Virus record (IMG/VR): IMGVR_UViG_3300010885_027186
Coordinates: 1-54,780 of that record
Length of the DNA stretch: 54,780 nucleotides
Direction: 5' to 3' (one strand)
Origin: a virus
Under the pieces are notes generated by a model, which was not told the DNA's origin, made no database searches, and saw only the letters and a list, made by a program, of their open reading frames with translations. Below are positions 16,510 through 24,629 of the stretch, in pieces (position 1 is the first letter of the stretch; each line of letters opens with the position of its first letter). Position numbers and translations under genes: made by a program.

Positions 16510-16749
16510 TTAAATGTCCGGAAATTGATAAGTCTGCCACTCGGGGTCAGGGCCCAGCTGAGCCTCACTCAAGGCTTTGGCCGCATCAGTGTAACCATAG
16601 TTAACCAAGGTTTGAACACAATCTTGAACAACCAACTTGGCAAACTTTTCAGTATCAAACCGATCCACCATATAGCTATCAAAAGCACTAGTGCCACGTT
16701 GTTCACGCACAATGCACTGGCTCTGTAATTCAAGAAGTTGTTGATTCAT
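16510..16749 (-). CDS. Small hypothetical protein (FAELIV-type family)
   Basis: 79 residues from the ATG at 16749 (MNQQLLELQSQCIVREQRGT). An ATG at 16788 in the same frame would overlap the upstream membrane-protein gene by 38 bases and is less likely. The segment KFAKLVVQDCV matches the FAELIVRECD segment of the next gene. It ends EWQTYQFPDI. No function is known to me. Confidence 0.6.
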   Translation of the reverse strand: MNQQLLELQSQCIVREQRGTSAFDSYMVDRFDTEKFAKLVVQDCVQTLVNYGYTDAAKALSEAQLGPDPEWQTYQFPDI

Positions 16750-16750
16750 T

Positions 16751-16924
16751 TTAGTTGTCCCAGGTGTCAAGAAGTATAATGTAACCAATCATGAAAAACA
16801 ACCAACCTTGTGCGGTGTTACCTTGCGCAAAATACTGTAGGCCACTTAGCACATTGATACCACCGATTGTATAGCCAATGGGCTTGCGATACGTTCCAAA
16901 CCAAACTGCAAATTTTTCAAACAT
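16751..16924 (-). CDS. Small membrane protein
   Basis: 57 residues from the ATG at 16924, which lies seven bases from AGGA; the adjacent ATG at 16927 is closer than optimal. Two hydrophobic stretches, IGYTIGGINVLSGLQYF and WLFFMIGYIILL, suggest two membrane spans joined by the GNTAQG loop. The loop motif GNTAxGWL recurs in the small protein directly upstream (16936-17088), so these are likely paralogs. Location in the host inner membrane is inferred. Confidence 0.6.
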   Translation of the reverse strand: MFEKFAVWFGTYRKPIGYTIGGINVLSGLQYFAQGNTAQGWLFFMIGYIILLDTWDN

Positions 16925-16935
16925 CATTGATTCCT

Positions 16936-17088
16936 TTAAAAAATGGCACTTGCTATTGATGCCCCATTCCACGCTGAGAAGAATATGTTGAGCCACCCCA
17001 TAGCCGTGTTGCCATTTTCAAAATCCCGGGTGGCCCAGTTCCAGCACAGAACCATGACAACTGCATTTAATACAATCATCCACGACAT
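16936..17088 (-). CDS. Tiny membrane protein, paralog of its downstream neighbour
   Basis: A 50-codon open frame. It starts ATG at 17088, two bases after the stop of the AAA+ gene, and reads MSWMIVLNAVVMVLCWNWAT, then FENGNTAMGWLN, then a second hydrophobic segment ending SAIF and TAA. Two short membrane spans separated by a GNTAMGWL loop match the GNTAQGWL loop of the next gene. The stop is followed by AAGGA that serves the next start. No strong Shine-Dalgarno sequence of its own. Confidence 0.55.
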   Translation of the reverse strand: MSWMIVLNAVVMVLCWNWATRDFENGNTAMGWLNIFFSAWNGASIASAIF

Positions 17089-17089
17089 C

Positions 17090-18118
17090 TTAGGCACTCT
17101 TCATACATGTTGTCTCGGCCATCAAGCGCCATTTTGCAGGGAAGCTCTTGACTAAGTCTGCAATCTTGAGCGCCATACGCAAGCTCATCTCACGCAAGCG
17201 AGCTTGGTTGGTGTTCATGAACTCAATGATGTCGTCTTGCTGGTACTCGTTAAAGTCGTAGTCCTGGAACAGTACGCCATCTTTGGCAATCTGCTTGATA
17301 CGCAAGATCTTGTCACGCATGGTGTCCAAGGTCAAGTCCAGATAGTGACAGCGTGACTGCAATGCATCCAAGTGATCCCGCAATTTTTGCGATTTCATTT
17401 TGTCAAACTTTAAGTTTGTAATAAAGATAACGCTACCTTTAAACTCAAAACTGTCTGGGATGCCTTCTCTGCGCAGAGTGCTGGACTCCGACAACCAGGA
17501 AATTTTACGCTTCTTGCCTGAGTCCAGGGCACCTTTTAACAAGTTGAGTGCCACGTCATCTAACAAGATGCTGTCACAGTCATCGAACACCAAGACGCAA
17601 TTGGCATCTGAGTACTTGTACAGGGTCTGGTACAGGCCAATTGGGGTGGCACTACCTTTGACAACTTCTGCACGGAGTCGCTTGCCTGACAGTTTGTCAA
17701 ACAAACAAGCTTTGTCAACTTCGGCTTCTACACCGTAGCTCTTGCCCACACCAGGAGGGCCTGATACAATCATGGCACGAATGTCGCCTGATGTTGCGGC
17801 TTTGGTCATCTCTGTAAGAATCTCAAAACGCTCGCGGATACGAGTCATTGCTTCTTCCTCAGTTTCCTGGGGTTTTACAAAATCAATTGTGTTTTTTGCG
17901 GCTGTAGCTGTCACTGTATGTTCTCCAACAATTTCAATTTGTTCCATGCTGTCAACTTTGACACGCACCACGTCAAATTCTGCGCCAAAGTAGCCGTCAC
18001 TTTTTACAGTAACAAACCCACCTCGTGCACCTTTTGTGTAATCTTTAACTAATGTAAAGGCAATGTTTTGCACAGATTTGTTGCGGTAATTGCCGTTGCG
18101 TATTAGTACTTGAGTCAT
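17090..18118 (-). CDS. AAA+ ATPase
   Basis: 342 residues. An N-terminal 95-residue beta-type domain precedes an AAA+ module with Walker A GPPGVGKS (120-127), Walker B VLVFDDCD (175-182), sensor-1-type FITNL and an SRC motif (LQSRCHYLDL) like that of clamp loaders. Clamp loader gp44 usually lacks such an N-terminal domain, so it is called only AAA+ ATPase. AAGGAGC precedes the ATG, with two tandem promoters upstream (18151-18179 and 18270-18298). It heads the transcript of the small membrane and charged proteins. Its partner is unknown. Confidence 0.8.
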   Translation of the reverse strand: MTQVLIRNGNYRNKSVQNIAFTLVKDYTKGARGGFVTVKSDGYFGAEFDVVRVKVDSMEQIEIVGEHTVTATAAKNTIDFVKPQETEEEAMTRIRERFEILTEMTKAATSGDIRAMIVSGPPGVGKSYGVEAEVDKACLFDKLSGKRLRAEVVKGSATPIGLYQTLYKYSDANCVLVFDDCDSILLDDVALNLLKGALDSGKKRKISWLSESSTLRREGIPDSFEFKGSVIFITNLKFDKMKSQKLRDHLDALQSRCHYLDLTLDTMRDKILRIKQIAKDGVLFQDYDFNEYQQDDIIEFMNTNQARLREMSLRMALKIADLVKSFPAKWRLMAETTCMKSA

Positions 18119-18150
18119 TTATCTAGCTCCTTTTTAATTACTATACTCGT

Positions 18151-18179
18151 ATTGTAACAAATGGGCAATTTCTGGTCAA
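18151..18179 (-). promoter_or_regulatory. Sigma70-type promoter P2 for the AAA+ gene
   Basis: TTGACC (18174-18179), 17-base spacer, TACAAT (18151-18156) with TGT before it. It shares the 12 bases TTGACCAGAAAT with the promoter at 50358-50386. An overlapping alternative is TTGCCC (18163-18168), 17 bases, TATAGT (18140-18145). Confidence 0.7.
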
Positions 18180-18206
18180 CCTCTAGTTATTTTGGGTTTT
18201 TAGCGA

Positions 18207-18228
18207 GTGTTGTACAAAAACAACACTG
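18207..18228. other. Intergenic hairpin between tandem promoters
   Basis: AGTGTTGT and ACAACACT form a perfect eight-base-pair stem with a six-base loop. It lies in the 235-base gap 18119-18353, which holds two promoters and a terminator but no convincing gene. A transcript from the distal promoter would contain it. Confidence 0.5.
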
Positions 18229-18269
18229 TAAAACCTGGGTTTTTTGCCTCTTTTTTAGACTGCAAATGC

Positions 18270-18298
18270 ATTGTACAACATCTAGAATTACAGGTCAA
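18270..18298 (-). promoter_or_regulatory. Sigma70-type promoter P1 (distal)
   Basis: TTGACC (18293-18298), 17-base spacer, TACAAT (18270-18275). It lies just after the terminator at 18308-18334 and 114 bases upstream of the -35 of the proximal promoter, giving a leader of about 145 bases or a small untranslated RNA. Confidence 0.6.
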
Positions 18299-18307
18299 GC
18301 ACAAAAG

Positions 18308-18334
18308 AAAAACCCTGCTCGGGGCAGGGTTTTT
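18308..18334. terminator. Bidirectional intrinsic terminator
   Basis: CCCTGC/GCAGGG stem with a five-base loop, flanked by A5 and T5, so it can act in both directions. It ends the minus-strand gene at 18354-18851. Confidence 0.85.
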
Positions 18335-18353
18335 GGTGTAGTTATAGCATGTA

Positions 18354-18851
18354 TCAAGGGGTTGATTCTGGTGCAATTGCCTGGCACTCATAATCAAATT
18401 CTATAGTAGATCCAGCAGGCACCCACCATACCCACTCACCAGTTTGATCTGGACTAGTGGTTTTTTTAGTTACCGGAATACCGTTAATACGAACATTAGT
18501 TTTTGTATCGCCTGCAGGTATGTCAATATTTTCAATTTGCATGAAAGTGGCCCCGGGTTCTGGGTCAGTGTCCGGAGTTCCTGGGGGCGGGAAATTGCCA
18601 ATTGTGATTTGTTTTAATTTTAAATCACCGTTTGTTACAGTAACCGATACTGGTAATATTCCAGCCAAGCTAACGTCAGTTTGCCATTTACATAGTGCTA
18701 CACCGTCTACTCTTTTTTCTTCAGTGTAAGGTGCAATTGTGGGTACAGTACCAGAATATACTTCTGTGTCATTAAAATTTACCACAAGTGTTGCTGGATT
18801 TGTTGGGTCGCCCACAACTTCCCCTAATAATTCTTGCCATCTTTGAGCCAT
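18354..18851 (-). CDS. Virion-type beta-rich protein
   Basis: 165 residues. The N-terminal half LVVNFNDTEVYSGTVPTIAP and the later LKLKQITIGNFPPPGTP look like a compact beta domain, with a Pro/Asp linker and a second beta segment ending in WVWWVPAGSTIEFDYE. It may be a surface or carbohydrate-binding virion protein; this is inferred from composition. It has a GGAGA site, an ATAAATA late box upstream, and its own terminator, so it is a single-gene late transcript. Confidence 0.6.
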   Translation of the reverse strand: MAQRWQELLGEVVGDPTNPATLVVNFNDTEVYSGTVPTIAPYTEEKRVDGVALCKWQTDVSLAGILPVSVTVTNGDLKLKQITIGNFPPPGTPDTDPEPGATFMQIENIDIPAGDTKTNVRINGIPVTKKTTSPDQTGEWVWWVPAGSTIEFDYECQAIAPESTP

Positions 18852-18873
18852 AATATATCTCCGTTGTTATCTT

Positions 18874-18880
18874 TATTTAT
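18874..18880 (-). promoter_or_regulatory. Late-type promoter box ATAAATA
   Basis: ATAAATA on the minus strand, 22 bases before the ATG at 18851, with GGAGA between box and ATG. Confidence 0.5.
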
Positions 18881-18895
18881 CATTGAATTAGAGAA

Positions 18896-19615
18896 TCAAA
18901 CCCAATGTTGAACAATCTTGTGATCCTGTACATCATGTGGTTTGGGCTTACCGTGGAAAACCACTATGCTTACATTTTCATCTAGAATAGCCCCTGCGTC
19001 GGGACGACGAACTGTACGAGTTCTCAAGTCCATCCCCCCATCGTTTACTTGCCAGCGCCAGCTTTGTACCAGACTTTCGTTAAAGAAACGTAGATTTGTT
19101 GCAGGCACAACTTCAGTTAAAAAGTCCTGGTCCCCGGGATACCTCCGAATAATTTCCATGGGATCGTTGTCAAGAAATTGCTTCCAAATATAAGGATGTG
19201 TTGCGTTGCTCCAGTACATTACACTAGAATTCATGCCCTGCCAATCAGGGCGTTGCAGGTATTTAAAATCCCTAATAGACCAGAAATATCTAGGAGAACA
19301 ATCCAGTATCCAATCAATTGATTTTACCAAAACAGTGTCAAGATCAAAATACAACAATTGCCCCGGAAATGTGTCTGGGTTAAACAATTGCATTTTGTAC
19401 CACCAAGACCGTCTTGGTCCAGCGACACCGGGCCATTCTTCCAGTGTGTGTTTGATCATGTGGTCTGGTACCGGCCTGCTGGCTTCAGTCCAAACATGTA
19501 GTTTTATTGGGCGAGACAAGTTTCTTGACAACATAGAATGCAGTCGGTCAACATAGGTCCAATCATACGCATTGCTGTGTATCACGCAGGCACAGTTTAT
19601 AGGAGTTTGGTTCAT
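18896..19615 (-). CDS. Glycosyltransferase-like protein (GT-A fold, DxD)
   Basis: 239 residues. YFDLDTVLVKSIDWI gives the DxD metal/sugar-nucleotide motif after LLYFDL (about 92-98). GDQDFLTE and a C-terminal FHGKPKPHD block match the order seen in GT8-like and related phage glycosyltransferases. It would transfer a sugar from a nucleotide donor; the acceptor is unknown. It lies divergent from the cytidylyltransferase gene at 19661 and begins the glycan gene cluster on its left. The preceding CTAAATA box is 12 bases away, and no clear Shine-Dalgarno sequence is seen. Confidence 0.75.
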   Translation of the reverse strand: MNQTPINCACVIHSNAYDWTYVDRLHSMLSRNLSRPIKLHVWTEASRPVPDHMIKHTLEEWPGVAGPRRSWWYKMQLFNPDTFPGQLLYFDLDTVLVKSIDWILDCSPRYFWSIRDFKYLQRPDWQGMNSSVMYWSNATHPYIWKQFLDNDPMEIIRRYPGDQDFLTEVVPATNLRFFNESLVQSWRWQVNDGGMDLRTRTVRRPDAGAILDENVSIVVFHGKPKPHDVQDHKIVQHWV

Positions 19616-19627
19616 AGGGAGATTTGA

Positions 19628-19634
19628 TATTTAG
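19628..19634 (-). promoter_or_regulatory. Late-type promoter box CTAAATA
   Basis: CTAAATA on the minus strand, 12 bases before the ATG at 19615; predicted leader about 6 bases. Confidence 0.5.
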
Positions 19635-19647
19635 TATTATATACGTA

Positions 19648-19655
19648 CATAAATA
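19648..19655 (+). promoter_or_regulatory. Late-type promoter box CATAAATA, leaderless
   Basis: CATAAATA on the plus strand, five bases before the ATG at 19661. By T4 spacing the transcript would start at the A of the start codon. No Shine-Dalgarno sequence. Confidence 0.55.
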
Positions 19656-19660
19656 TCATT

Positions 19661-20419
19661 ATGAAAATAATTGTTGTCACTGGTGGGTTTGATCCACTGC
19701 ACTCCGGTCACATTGCCTATTTCAAGGCTGCTCGAGCACTTGGGGATAGGTTAGTTGTGGGACTTAATTCTGATGAATGGCTTGCCCGTAAGAAAGGTAG
19801 GCCTTTCATGCCTTTGCAAGAACGAATGACTATAGTAGGTAATCTTGCAATGGTTGACGAAGTTGTTGTTTACAACGACGATGATGGATCCAGCTGTGAT
19901 GCTATCAGACTGATCAAAGCTCGCTATCCCACAGCAGATATTGTGTTTGCCAATGGTGGCGATCGTACTCAAGATAACATCCCTGAAATGGTTGTTGAAG
20001 GTGTAGAATTTGTGTTTGGTGTTGGTGGTCAGGACAAGAAGAATAGCTCAAGTTGGATTCTTGAAGACTGGAAAAAGCCCAAGACGGGCCGAGCCTGGGG
20101 GTACTATCGTGTGTTGCACGAAGTTGGCACGCATACAAAACTTAAAGAACTCACGGTAAACCCAAAAACTTGCCTTAGTATGCAACGCCATGAAAAACGT
20201 GCTGAGTTTTGGTTTGTGGCCGAAGGCGAAGCCACAGTATACACAGTGGATCCGCATAGCACAGACCGTGACTTAATGGCAAGCCCGGCAAAGCATCAGT
20301 CGACATGGATCAGACTAAATGAATGGCATCAACTGTGCAACGAAACTGACAAACCGTTAAAGTTGATTGAAATACAATATGGCGAAGATTGTGTGGAAGA
20401 GGACATTGAACGCCGATGA
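19661..20419 (+). CDS. Cytidylyltransferase-like / sugar isomerase-type cupin fusion
   Basis: 252 residues in two parts. Residues 1-140 are a nucleotidyltransferase of the TagD/RfaE type: GGFDPLHSGH (8-17) gives the HxGH motif, with LVVGLNSDEW and FANGGDR following. Residues about 145-245 are a cupin like the C-terminal domain of mannose-6-phosphate isomerase type 2/mannose-1-phosphate guanylyltransferase: TCLSMQRHEKRAEFWFVAEG and NEWHQLCNETDKPL. The enzyme would activate a phosphorylated sugar or polyol with a nucleotide, and the cupin may isomerise the sugar. It opens a plus-strand set of glycan genes. No Shine-Dalgarno sequence is seen before the ATG, only a late box. Confidence 0.8.
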   Translation: MKIIVVTGGFDPLHSGHIAYFKAARALGDRLVVGLNSDEWLARKKGRPFMPLQERMTIVGNLAMVDEVVVYNDDDGSSCDAIRLIKARYPTADIVFANGGDRTQDNIPEMVVEGVEFVFGVGGQDKKNSSSWILEDWKKPKTGRAWGYYRVLHEVGTHTKLKELTVNPKTCLSMQRHEKRAEFWFVAEGEATVYTVDPHSTDRDLMASPAKHQSTWIRLNEWHQLCNETDKPLKLIEIQYGEDCVEEDIERR

Positions 20420-21102
20420 AACCTATTCCTGTATTTGTTGGGTATGATCCTAGAGAAGCAATAGCATATCATACATGTGTCAACAGTATCATACGCAATG
20501 CCAGTAAACCAGTAGCAATTATACCAGTGGCACTAAATCTGTTTCGAGATTACGACGAAACTCATACTGACGGCAGTAATCATTTTATATACACACGTTT
20601 TCTTGTACCGCACTTGATGGACTATGAAGGGTGGGCAATCTTCATAGACGGTGATATGATTGTGCGTGGCGATATTACTGAATTATGGGATTTAAAAAAT
20701 TCCTACATGGATGTGATGGTAGTCAAGCACGACTACAAAACACGCATGCCTGTAAAATACCTAGGAGCACCAAATGAAGACTATCCTCGAAAAAATTGGA
20801 GTAGTGTTATTCTGTGGAATTGTAATAGCTTTCCTAACAGGCGACTTACTCCCCAGTTCGTCCAGCAATCCACAGGCAGTGAGCTCCACCGCTTCTCGTG
20901 GTTAGAAGATGCTCGCATTGGTGAACTGCCACCTGAGTGGAATTGGCTACCAGATGAGTACGGTATTAATCGGGATGCTAAATTGCTACATTACACACTG
21001 GGCACACCGTGCTTTCAAGAATTTGCTGACACCCCACAAGGTGATGAATGGCACAGAGAACGTATTCTGACTGAATACTGCTTGCAAAGGAATATGCTAT
21101 GA
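20416..21102 (+). CDS. Glycosyltransferase, GT8-like
   Basis: 228 residues. VFVGYDPREAIAYHTCVNSI starts the fold, IFIDGDM (75-81) supplies the DxD, SSVILWNCNSF follows, and LLHYTLGTPCF near the C-terminus is the HxxG block. This is the order of GT8 retaining glycosyltransferases. It is coupled by ATGA to the upstream cytidylyltransferase-cupin gene and by ATGA to the next gene. The product probably uses the sugar nucleotide made by its neighbour, which is inference. Confidence 0.8.
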   Translation: MKPIPVFVGYDPREAIAYHTCVNSIIRNASKPVAIIPVALNLFRDYDETHTDGSNHFIYTRFLVPHLMDYEGWAIFIDGDMIVRGDITELWDLKNSYMDVMVVKHDYKTRMPVKYLGAPNEDYPRKNWSSVILWNCNSFPNRRLTPQFVQQSTGSELHRFSWLEDARIGELPPEWNWLPDEYGINRDAKLLHYTLGTPCFQEFADTPQGDEWHRERILTEYCLQRNML

Positions 21103-22202
21103 TTTTACCAGTGGCGTTAGTTGATCGGTGGCCTGCTAATGAATATAAACAACATCATACCACAATTGAATCAGCACTCAAGCACAATGTTACAGATTTG
21201 CTAAAACTTCGTAACGAAGTTAACATTCTCAGACAAATTGAACAACAATGGCACATGAGTCCAATTCCCGAAGAGCTACTGACCAAAGAAATCAGAAATT
21301 CCATTAAACGCCAGGGCGGAGATGAGTTAGGTCAAGAGTTTCGTCAATATATTGTAAATCAAAATGAAAAATTTGATCGCTGTTTAAAATTTTCAGATTA
21401 TCCTGCCATGGTTATGTCAGCTTACCCCAACAGCAAATTTGTTGCTAAAAATAGATTTTGGGAGGAAGCTGAAGATATTATCAAAACCCCGGTGTTGGTA
21501 CGTGGAATTAGTTCAGGTAAAATAATTAAATTTGTTCAGGAACACGGACAAGATTACTACTTTATTGAAACTGGATATCTTGGAAACTATCGCTGTGACA
21601 ACAATCTTACAGGTAGAAAAATATATCATCGTATCGTAAAAAATTCCATGCAACATTCCACAATCATGGATGTGCCCGACGATCGTTGGAAGGAATTGGT
21701 CAAATTTAATCCAACACTGAAATACAAGGGCTGGCGGCGTAAGGGATCAAAAATTCTAGTGGTCCTTCCAACTGAAAAACCATTTCAGTATTATGGACAT
21801 AATCGTGAAAAGTGGATTGAGAAAGTTGAAAGAACAATTAAAAAACATTCAGATAGAGAAATTGTCTGGAGGGAAAAGGCTGGTCGAGGCGAGCGTACAA
21901 ATAACACCATCTACGATGCCTTAGACGACGATATCTATGCATTGGTCACCTATAACAGTATTGCAACAGTAGAAGCCGTGCAATACGGTATTCCAGCATT
22001 TGGCCTAGCCCCCACTGCGGCAGATCCTGTGTGTGGTAATGATTTGTCACAGATTGAAAACCCTGTCATGCCCAGTGAAGACATAGTATATAAATGGCTA
22101 TGTTCAATTGCCTACAGTCAATTCAGTCTTGATGAAATTGTAACAGGCCAGGCCTGGAGTTTGGTACAAGAAAATGAACAACGTCCAACCCTTAGTTATT
22201 AA
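21099..22202 (+). CDS. Glycan-cluster protein, paralog family member A
   Basis: 367 residues. The C-terminal two thirds resemble capsule or CDP-glycerol-type transferases with a GT-B-like half: KILVVLPTEKPFQYYG, RTIKKHSDREIVWREK, YALVTYNSIATVEAVQYGIP. The ending WLCSIAYSQFSLDEIVTGQA is shared in pattern with the genes at 22174-23124 and 24630-25469. The NS.A.VEA..G.PAF motif is the typical acceptor- or donor-site loop (compare polysaccharide transferases). Substrate unknown. It overlaps the next gene by 29 bases. Confidence 0.6.
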   Translation: MILPVALVDRWPANEYKQHHTTIESALKHNVTDLLKLRNEVNILRQIEQQWHMSPIPEELLTKEIRNSIKRQGGDELGQEFRQYIVNQNEKFDRCLKFSDYPAMVMSAYPNSKFVAKNRFWEEAEDIIKTPVLVRGISSGKIIKFVQEHGQDYYFIETGYLGNYRCDNNLTGRKIYHRIVKNSMQHSTIMDVPDDRWKELVKFNPTLKYKGWRRKGSKILVVLPTEKPFQYYGHNREKWIEKVERTIKKHSDREIVWREKAGRGERTNNTIYDALDDDIYALVTYNSIATVEAVQYGIPAFGLAPTAADPVCGNDLSQIENPVMPSEDIVYKWLCSIAYSQFSLDEIVTGQAWSLVQENEQRPTLSY

Positions 22203-23124
22203 AAGCTATCTTAGCAGTTTACCTGTACACATCAACGGTGAAGAAAAGATCAATGCCCTGACATATTTTGCTGAAGGCGCAGCCAAGTGCGGAGATAGTG
22301 CTATGACTACCAGCAGTCGCACGTATGAGTCATGTGATGTAGGTGCCATAATTGGCAATGCATTTGATGCCAATCCTAGCAAAACTGGATTGTCACATTA
22401 CAAAGTTCGTAAGATGGTCATGGACACGCAAACACAGTTGAACCGATACTGGCTCAGTATTGACTCGAATGTGTTTATCTACCAGGATCGTGTAAACCCT
22501 CACAAGTACCTACGTTATAGTTTTAATGGCGTATTTCCTGCCACGGGGATATACTGCAATGACAATCCTGGGGATGAAAACTGGGCCAACATACGTAGAG
22601 ACTACAATATGGATTTAAAGCCCTGGCGTACACATGGCAGTCATATTCTCATTACCCTACAACGTCCCTTGGGCTGGAGCATGCGAGGTGCCGATCTCAT
22701 GGCATGGCTAAAAAGAACACTGCGATTAATTCGAGAAAATAGCGATCGTCCTATTGTGCTAAGATGGCATCCTGGGGATTGGAAAGCGTATCCAAAGTAT
22801 AAAGACACGTTGGCCAAATTTGGCGTTACTGTAAGCCCACAAGATCGTCACATCACACAAGACCTAGTCGACTGCTGGGCTTTAGTGTGTCACAATAGCA
22901 CACCTAGTGCAGTTGCTCCTATTGAAGGAATTCCTGCATTTATCACAGATGATCCCAGTTACAGTCAAGGTGGCGATATTGCCAACACCAATTTTAAGCT
23001 ATTAGAAAATCCCTTGATGCCAGATCGAGAACAGTGGATTAGAAAGCTTGCCCAGTGTCACTGGAGTTTTGACGACCTCAAGTCAGGTCGTCAATGGGCT
23101 CACATGCGCCAATGGGTCAAGTAA
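22174..23124 (+). CDS. Glycan-cluster protein, paralog family member B
   Basis: 316 residues. LKPWRTHGSHILITLQRPLG, RPIVLRWHPGDWKAY, CHNSTPSAVAPIEGIPAF and WIRKLAQCHWSFDDLKSGRQ recur in the same order in member C (24630-25469) and in part in member A (21099-22202). RWHPGD and the N-S-x-P-x-V-A-x-x-E-G-I-P loop resemble capsule polysaccharide transferases. It starts inside the preceding gene and its stop overlaps the next start (TAATG). Likely a glycan or glycerol-phosphate transferase; the call rests on motif pattern only. Confidence 0.6.
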   Translation: MNNVQPLVIKSYLSSLPVHINGEEKINALTYFAEGAAKCGDSAMTTSSRTYESCDVGAIIGNAFDANPSKTGLSHYKVRKMVMDTQTQLNRYWLSIDSNVFIYQDRVNPHKYLRYSFNGVFPATGIYCNDNPGDENWANIRRDYNMDLKPWRTHGSHILITLQRPLGWSMRGADLMAWLKRTLRLIRENSDRPIVLRWHPGDWKAYPKYKDTLAKFGVTVSPQDRHITQDLVDCWALVCHNSTPSAVAPIEGIPAFITDDPSYSQGGDIANTNFKLLENPLMPDREQWIRKLAQCHWSFDDLKSGRQWAHMRQWVK

Positions 23125-23807
23125 TGTTGGTCACAGTATTATTACCCACACGGCATAGAACATCCTTGGTTGAACGCACAGTTCGTTCACTACTGGACCA
23201 GGCCAGCAACCCTGCACAGATTGAAATAGCTGTGGCCTATGATGAAGATGATACAGAAAGTCATGATTACTTTGGTTCCGCAACATGGACTACTTTAGTT
23301 GCTGATTATGGCTCAGGGCTACAAGTACACAAAACCCCGGCTTGGGGGTATCAAGAACTACACCAATATTATAATTTACTAGCAGATCATGCGCAAGGAA
23401 AATGGCTACTGGTTTGGAATGATGATGCTTTGATGAAATCTGCTGGCTGGGATAGTATGGTACAACAAGAACAAGATTACATGGGCATGTTGCACATGGT
23501 TACCGAAAACTATCGACCAAAATTTGCATTGTTTCCCTTGATTCCACGAAAGTGGGTTGACCTTTTTGGCTCGGTAAGTTTGTCAAACTCCAACGATTCT
23601 TGGATACATCATATTTGTTTAGAAGCAAATGCTATCAAATTGATCGATGCTGTAGCATTTCATGACCGAGCGGATCTCACGGGCAACAATCTAGATCAAA
23701 CGTATCTAAATAGAACCAATCAAAAAAAACTTTACAAATCAGAATCCATGCGTCAAATCAGACATGAGTGGGCACAACGACTCATTGAATATCGAGCACA
23801 ACTATAG
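23124..23807 (+). CDS. Glycosyltransferase family 2-like
   Basis: 227 residues from the ATG in TAATG shared with the preceding stop; an ATG at 23094 in the same frame is unlikely because it overlaps that gene. MLVTVLLPTRHRTSLVERTV is the GT2 N-terminus, with AVAYDEDD ending the second strand and WLLVWNDDALM the DxD-type motif. The C-terminal half is shorter than in full GT2 enzymes. It converges on the next gene with a six-base overlap. Confidence 0.7.
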   Translation: MLVTVLLPTRHRTSLVERTVRSLLDQASNPAQIEIAVAYDEDDTESHDYFGSATWTTLVADYGSGLQVHKTPAWGYQELHQYYNLLADHAQGKWLLVWNDDALMKSAGWDSMVQQEQDYMGMLHMVTENYRPKFALFPLIPRKWVDLFGSVSLSNSNDSWIHHICLEANAIKLIDAVAFHDRADLTGNNLDQTYLNRTNQKKLYKSESMRQIRHEWAQRLIEYRAQL

Positions 23808-24611
23808 ATATTTTTGTTGCTCTTGTTTGAACACGTCTAGTTCTTTGCGCTTGCCCTTGGCACTCCAAATAGTACTGTCTGGATTCATGTGCCAATCGAT
23901 GTAAGTCACTGGCAGCGCACCTTTACGATACCTACCAATAATGTTGTCTAGGCTGTGTTGGTCTAGGAACCAGTAAATATTGTCTTTTTCAATTTCTGCA
24001 CGTATTGTATTACCTAGTTCTTGTATAAAGTTTACTCCTGTGGGACGTTCAGTAAACAACATTGCCCCAGCAAGATGTCCGCCCTTGGCCTTTTCATACA
24101 AATAAACATCAGTCTTTGGGTCATTGTGCAGTATGTATTCAAATGGCGCCCGTACCAGGCCGTCAACATCTATTTCTAAAAATCTAGTGGGCTTTTGTAT
24201 AATTTCAGCCATGCGAACAAATCGCATACAAGCATAGTAAGTTTTCCACAACCATGTTCTTAAACTTTCAAGGTTGTTGCCTTTGAGTTCATATTGTTTG
24301 AGTCCCAGCATTTTTCGTTTGCGACCCATGTAGGGATCTGGGATTACATCTGGACTCCAAAAATCAAAAGCTGATTGAAACTGTGCTTGATCAACTGTTT
24401 CCCATGTAACACTCACACGAGCATGTTGTTGACAAAACACCAGCTGGTCCTGTCTGGGGTTATACAAGTGCAAGTGTATGCCATGTTGGGTATTACGAGT
24501 TACACTGTTGATTAAAGGTATGCCGTGACAGTCAAAATAATCAGCGTCTGCGGCAGCATAGATAAAGAAATTAGCTTGGTCGAGCTTTCCTTGAAGTGGT
24601 GATATCTGCAT
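23802..24611 (-). CDS. Glycosyltransferase-like protein (DxD, GT8-like)
   Basis: 269 residues. YYACMRFVRMAEII followed by RFLEIDVDGLVRAPFE gives a strand with DxD (near residue 150), and WFLDQHSLDNII fits the DQ motif after it. This suits a GT-A glycosyltransferase. The C-terminus is basic. It runs against the flanking plus-strand glycan genes and shares a palindromic late box with the divergent gene at 24630. Donor and acceptor are not known. Confidence 0.65.
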   Translation of the reverse strand: MQISPLQGKLDQANFFIYAAADADYFDCHGIPLINSVTRNTQHGIHLHLYNPRQDQLVFCQQHARVSVTWETVDQAQFQSAFDFWSPDVIPDPYMGRKRKMLGLKQYELKGNNLESLRTWLWKTYYACMRFVRMAEIIQKPTRFLEIDVDGLVRAPFEYILHNDPKTDVYLYEKAKGGHLAGAMLFTERPTGVNFIQELGNTIRAEIEKDNIYWFLDQHSLDNIIGRYRKGALPVTYIDWHMNPDSTIWSAKGKRKELDVFKQEQQKYL

Positions 24612-24613
24612 AG

Positions 24614-24625
24614 TTAAATATTTAA
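24614..24625. promoter_or_regulatory. Palindromic late box TTAAATATTTAA serving two divergent genes
   Basis: A perfect 12-base palindrome contains TTAAATA on each strand. The plus-strand ATG (24630) is nine bases from its box, the minus-strand ATG (24611) seven bases from its box. There is no room for a Shine-Dalgarno sequence on either side. Confidence 0.5.
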
Positions 24626-24629
24626 CCCT

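Noticed and set aside
17090-18118. AAA+ protein as clamp loader gp44
   Set aside because: It has an SRC-like motif, but also a 95-residue N-terminal beta domain not found in gp44, and no gp45 or gp62 neighbour; left as AAA+ ATPase.
18200-18397. A 65-codon minus-strand frame in the intergenic region, and a 23-codon frame starting at 18271
   Set aside because: The frame crosses a terminator, a promoter and the 3' end of a gene, and the inner ATG lies within the -10 of the distal promoter, so it would not be on the transcript.
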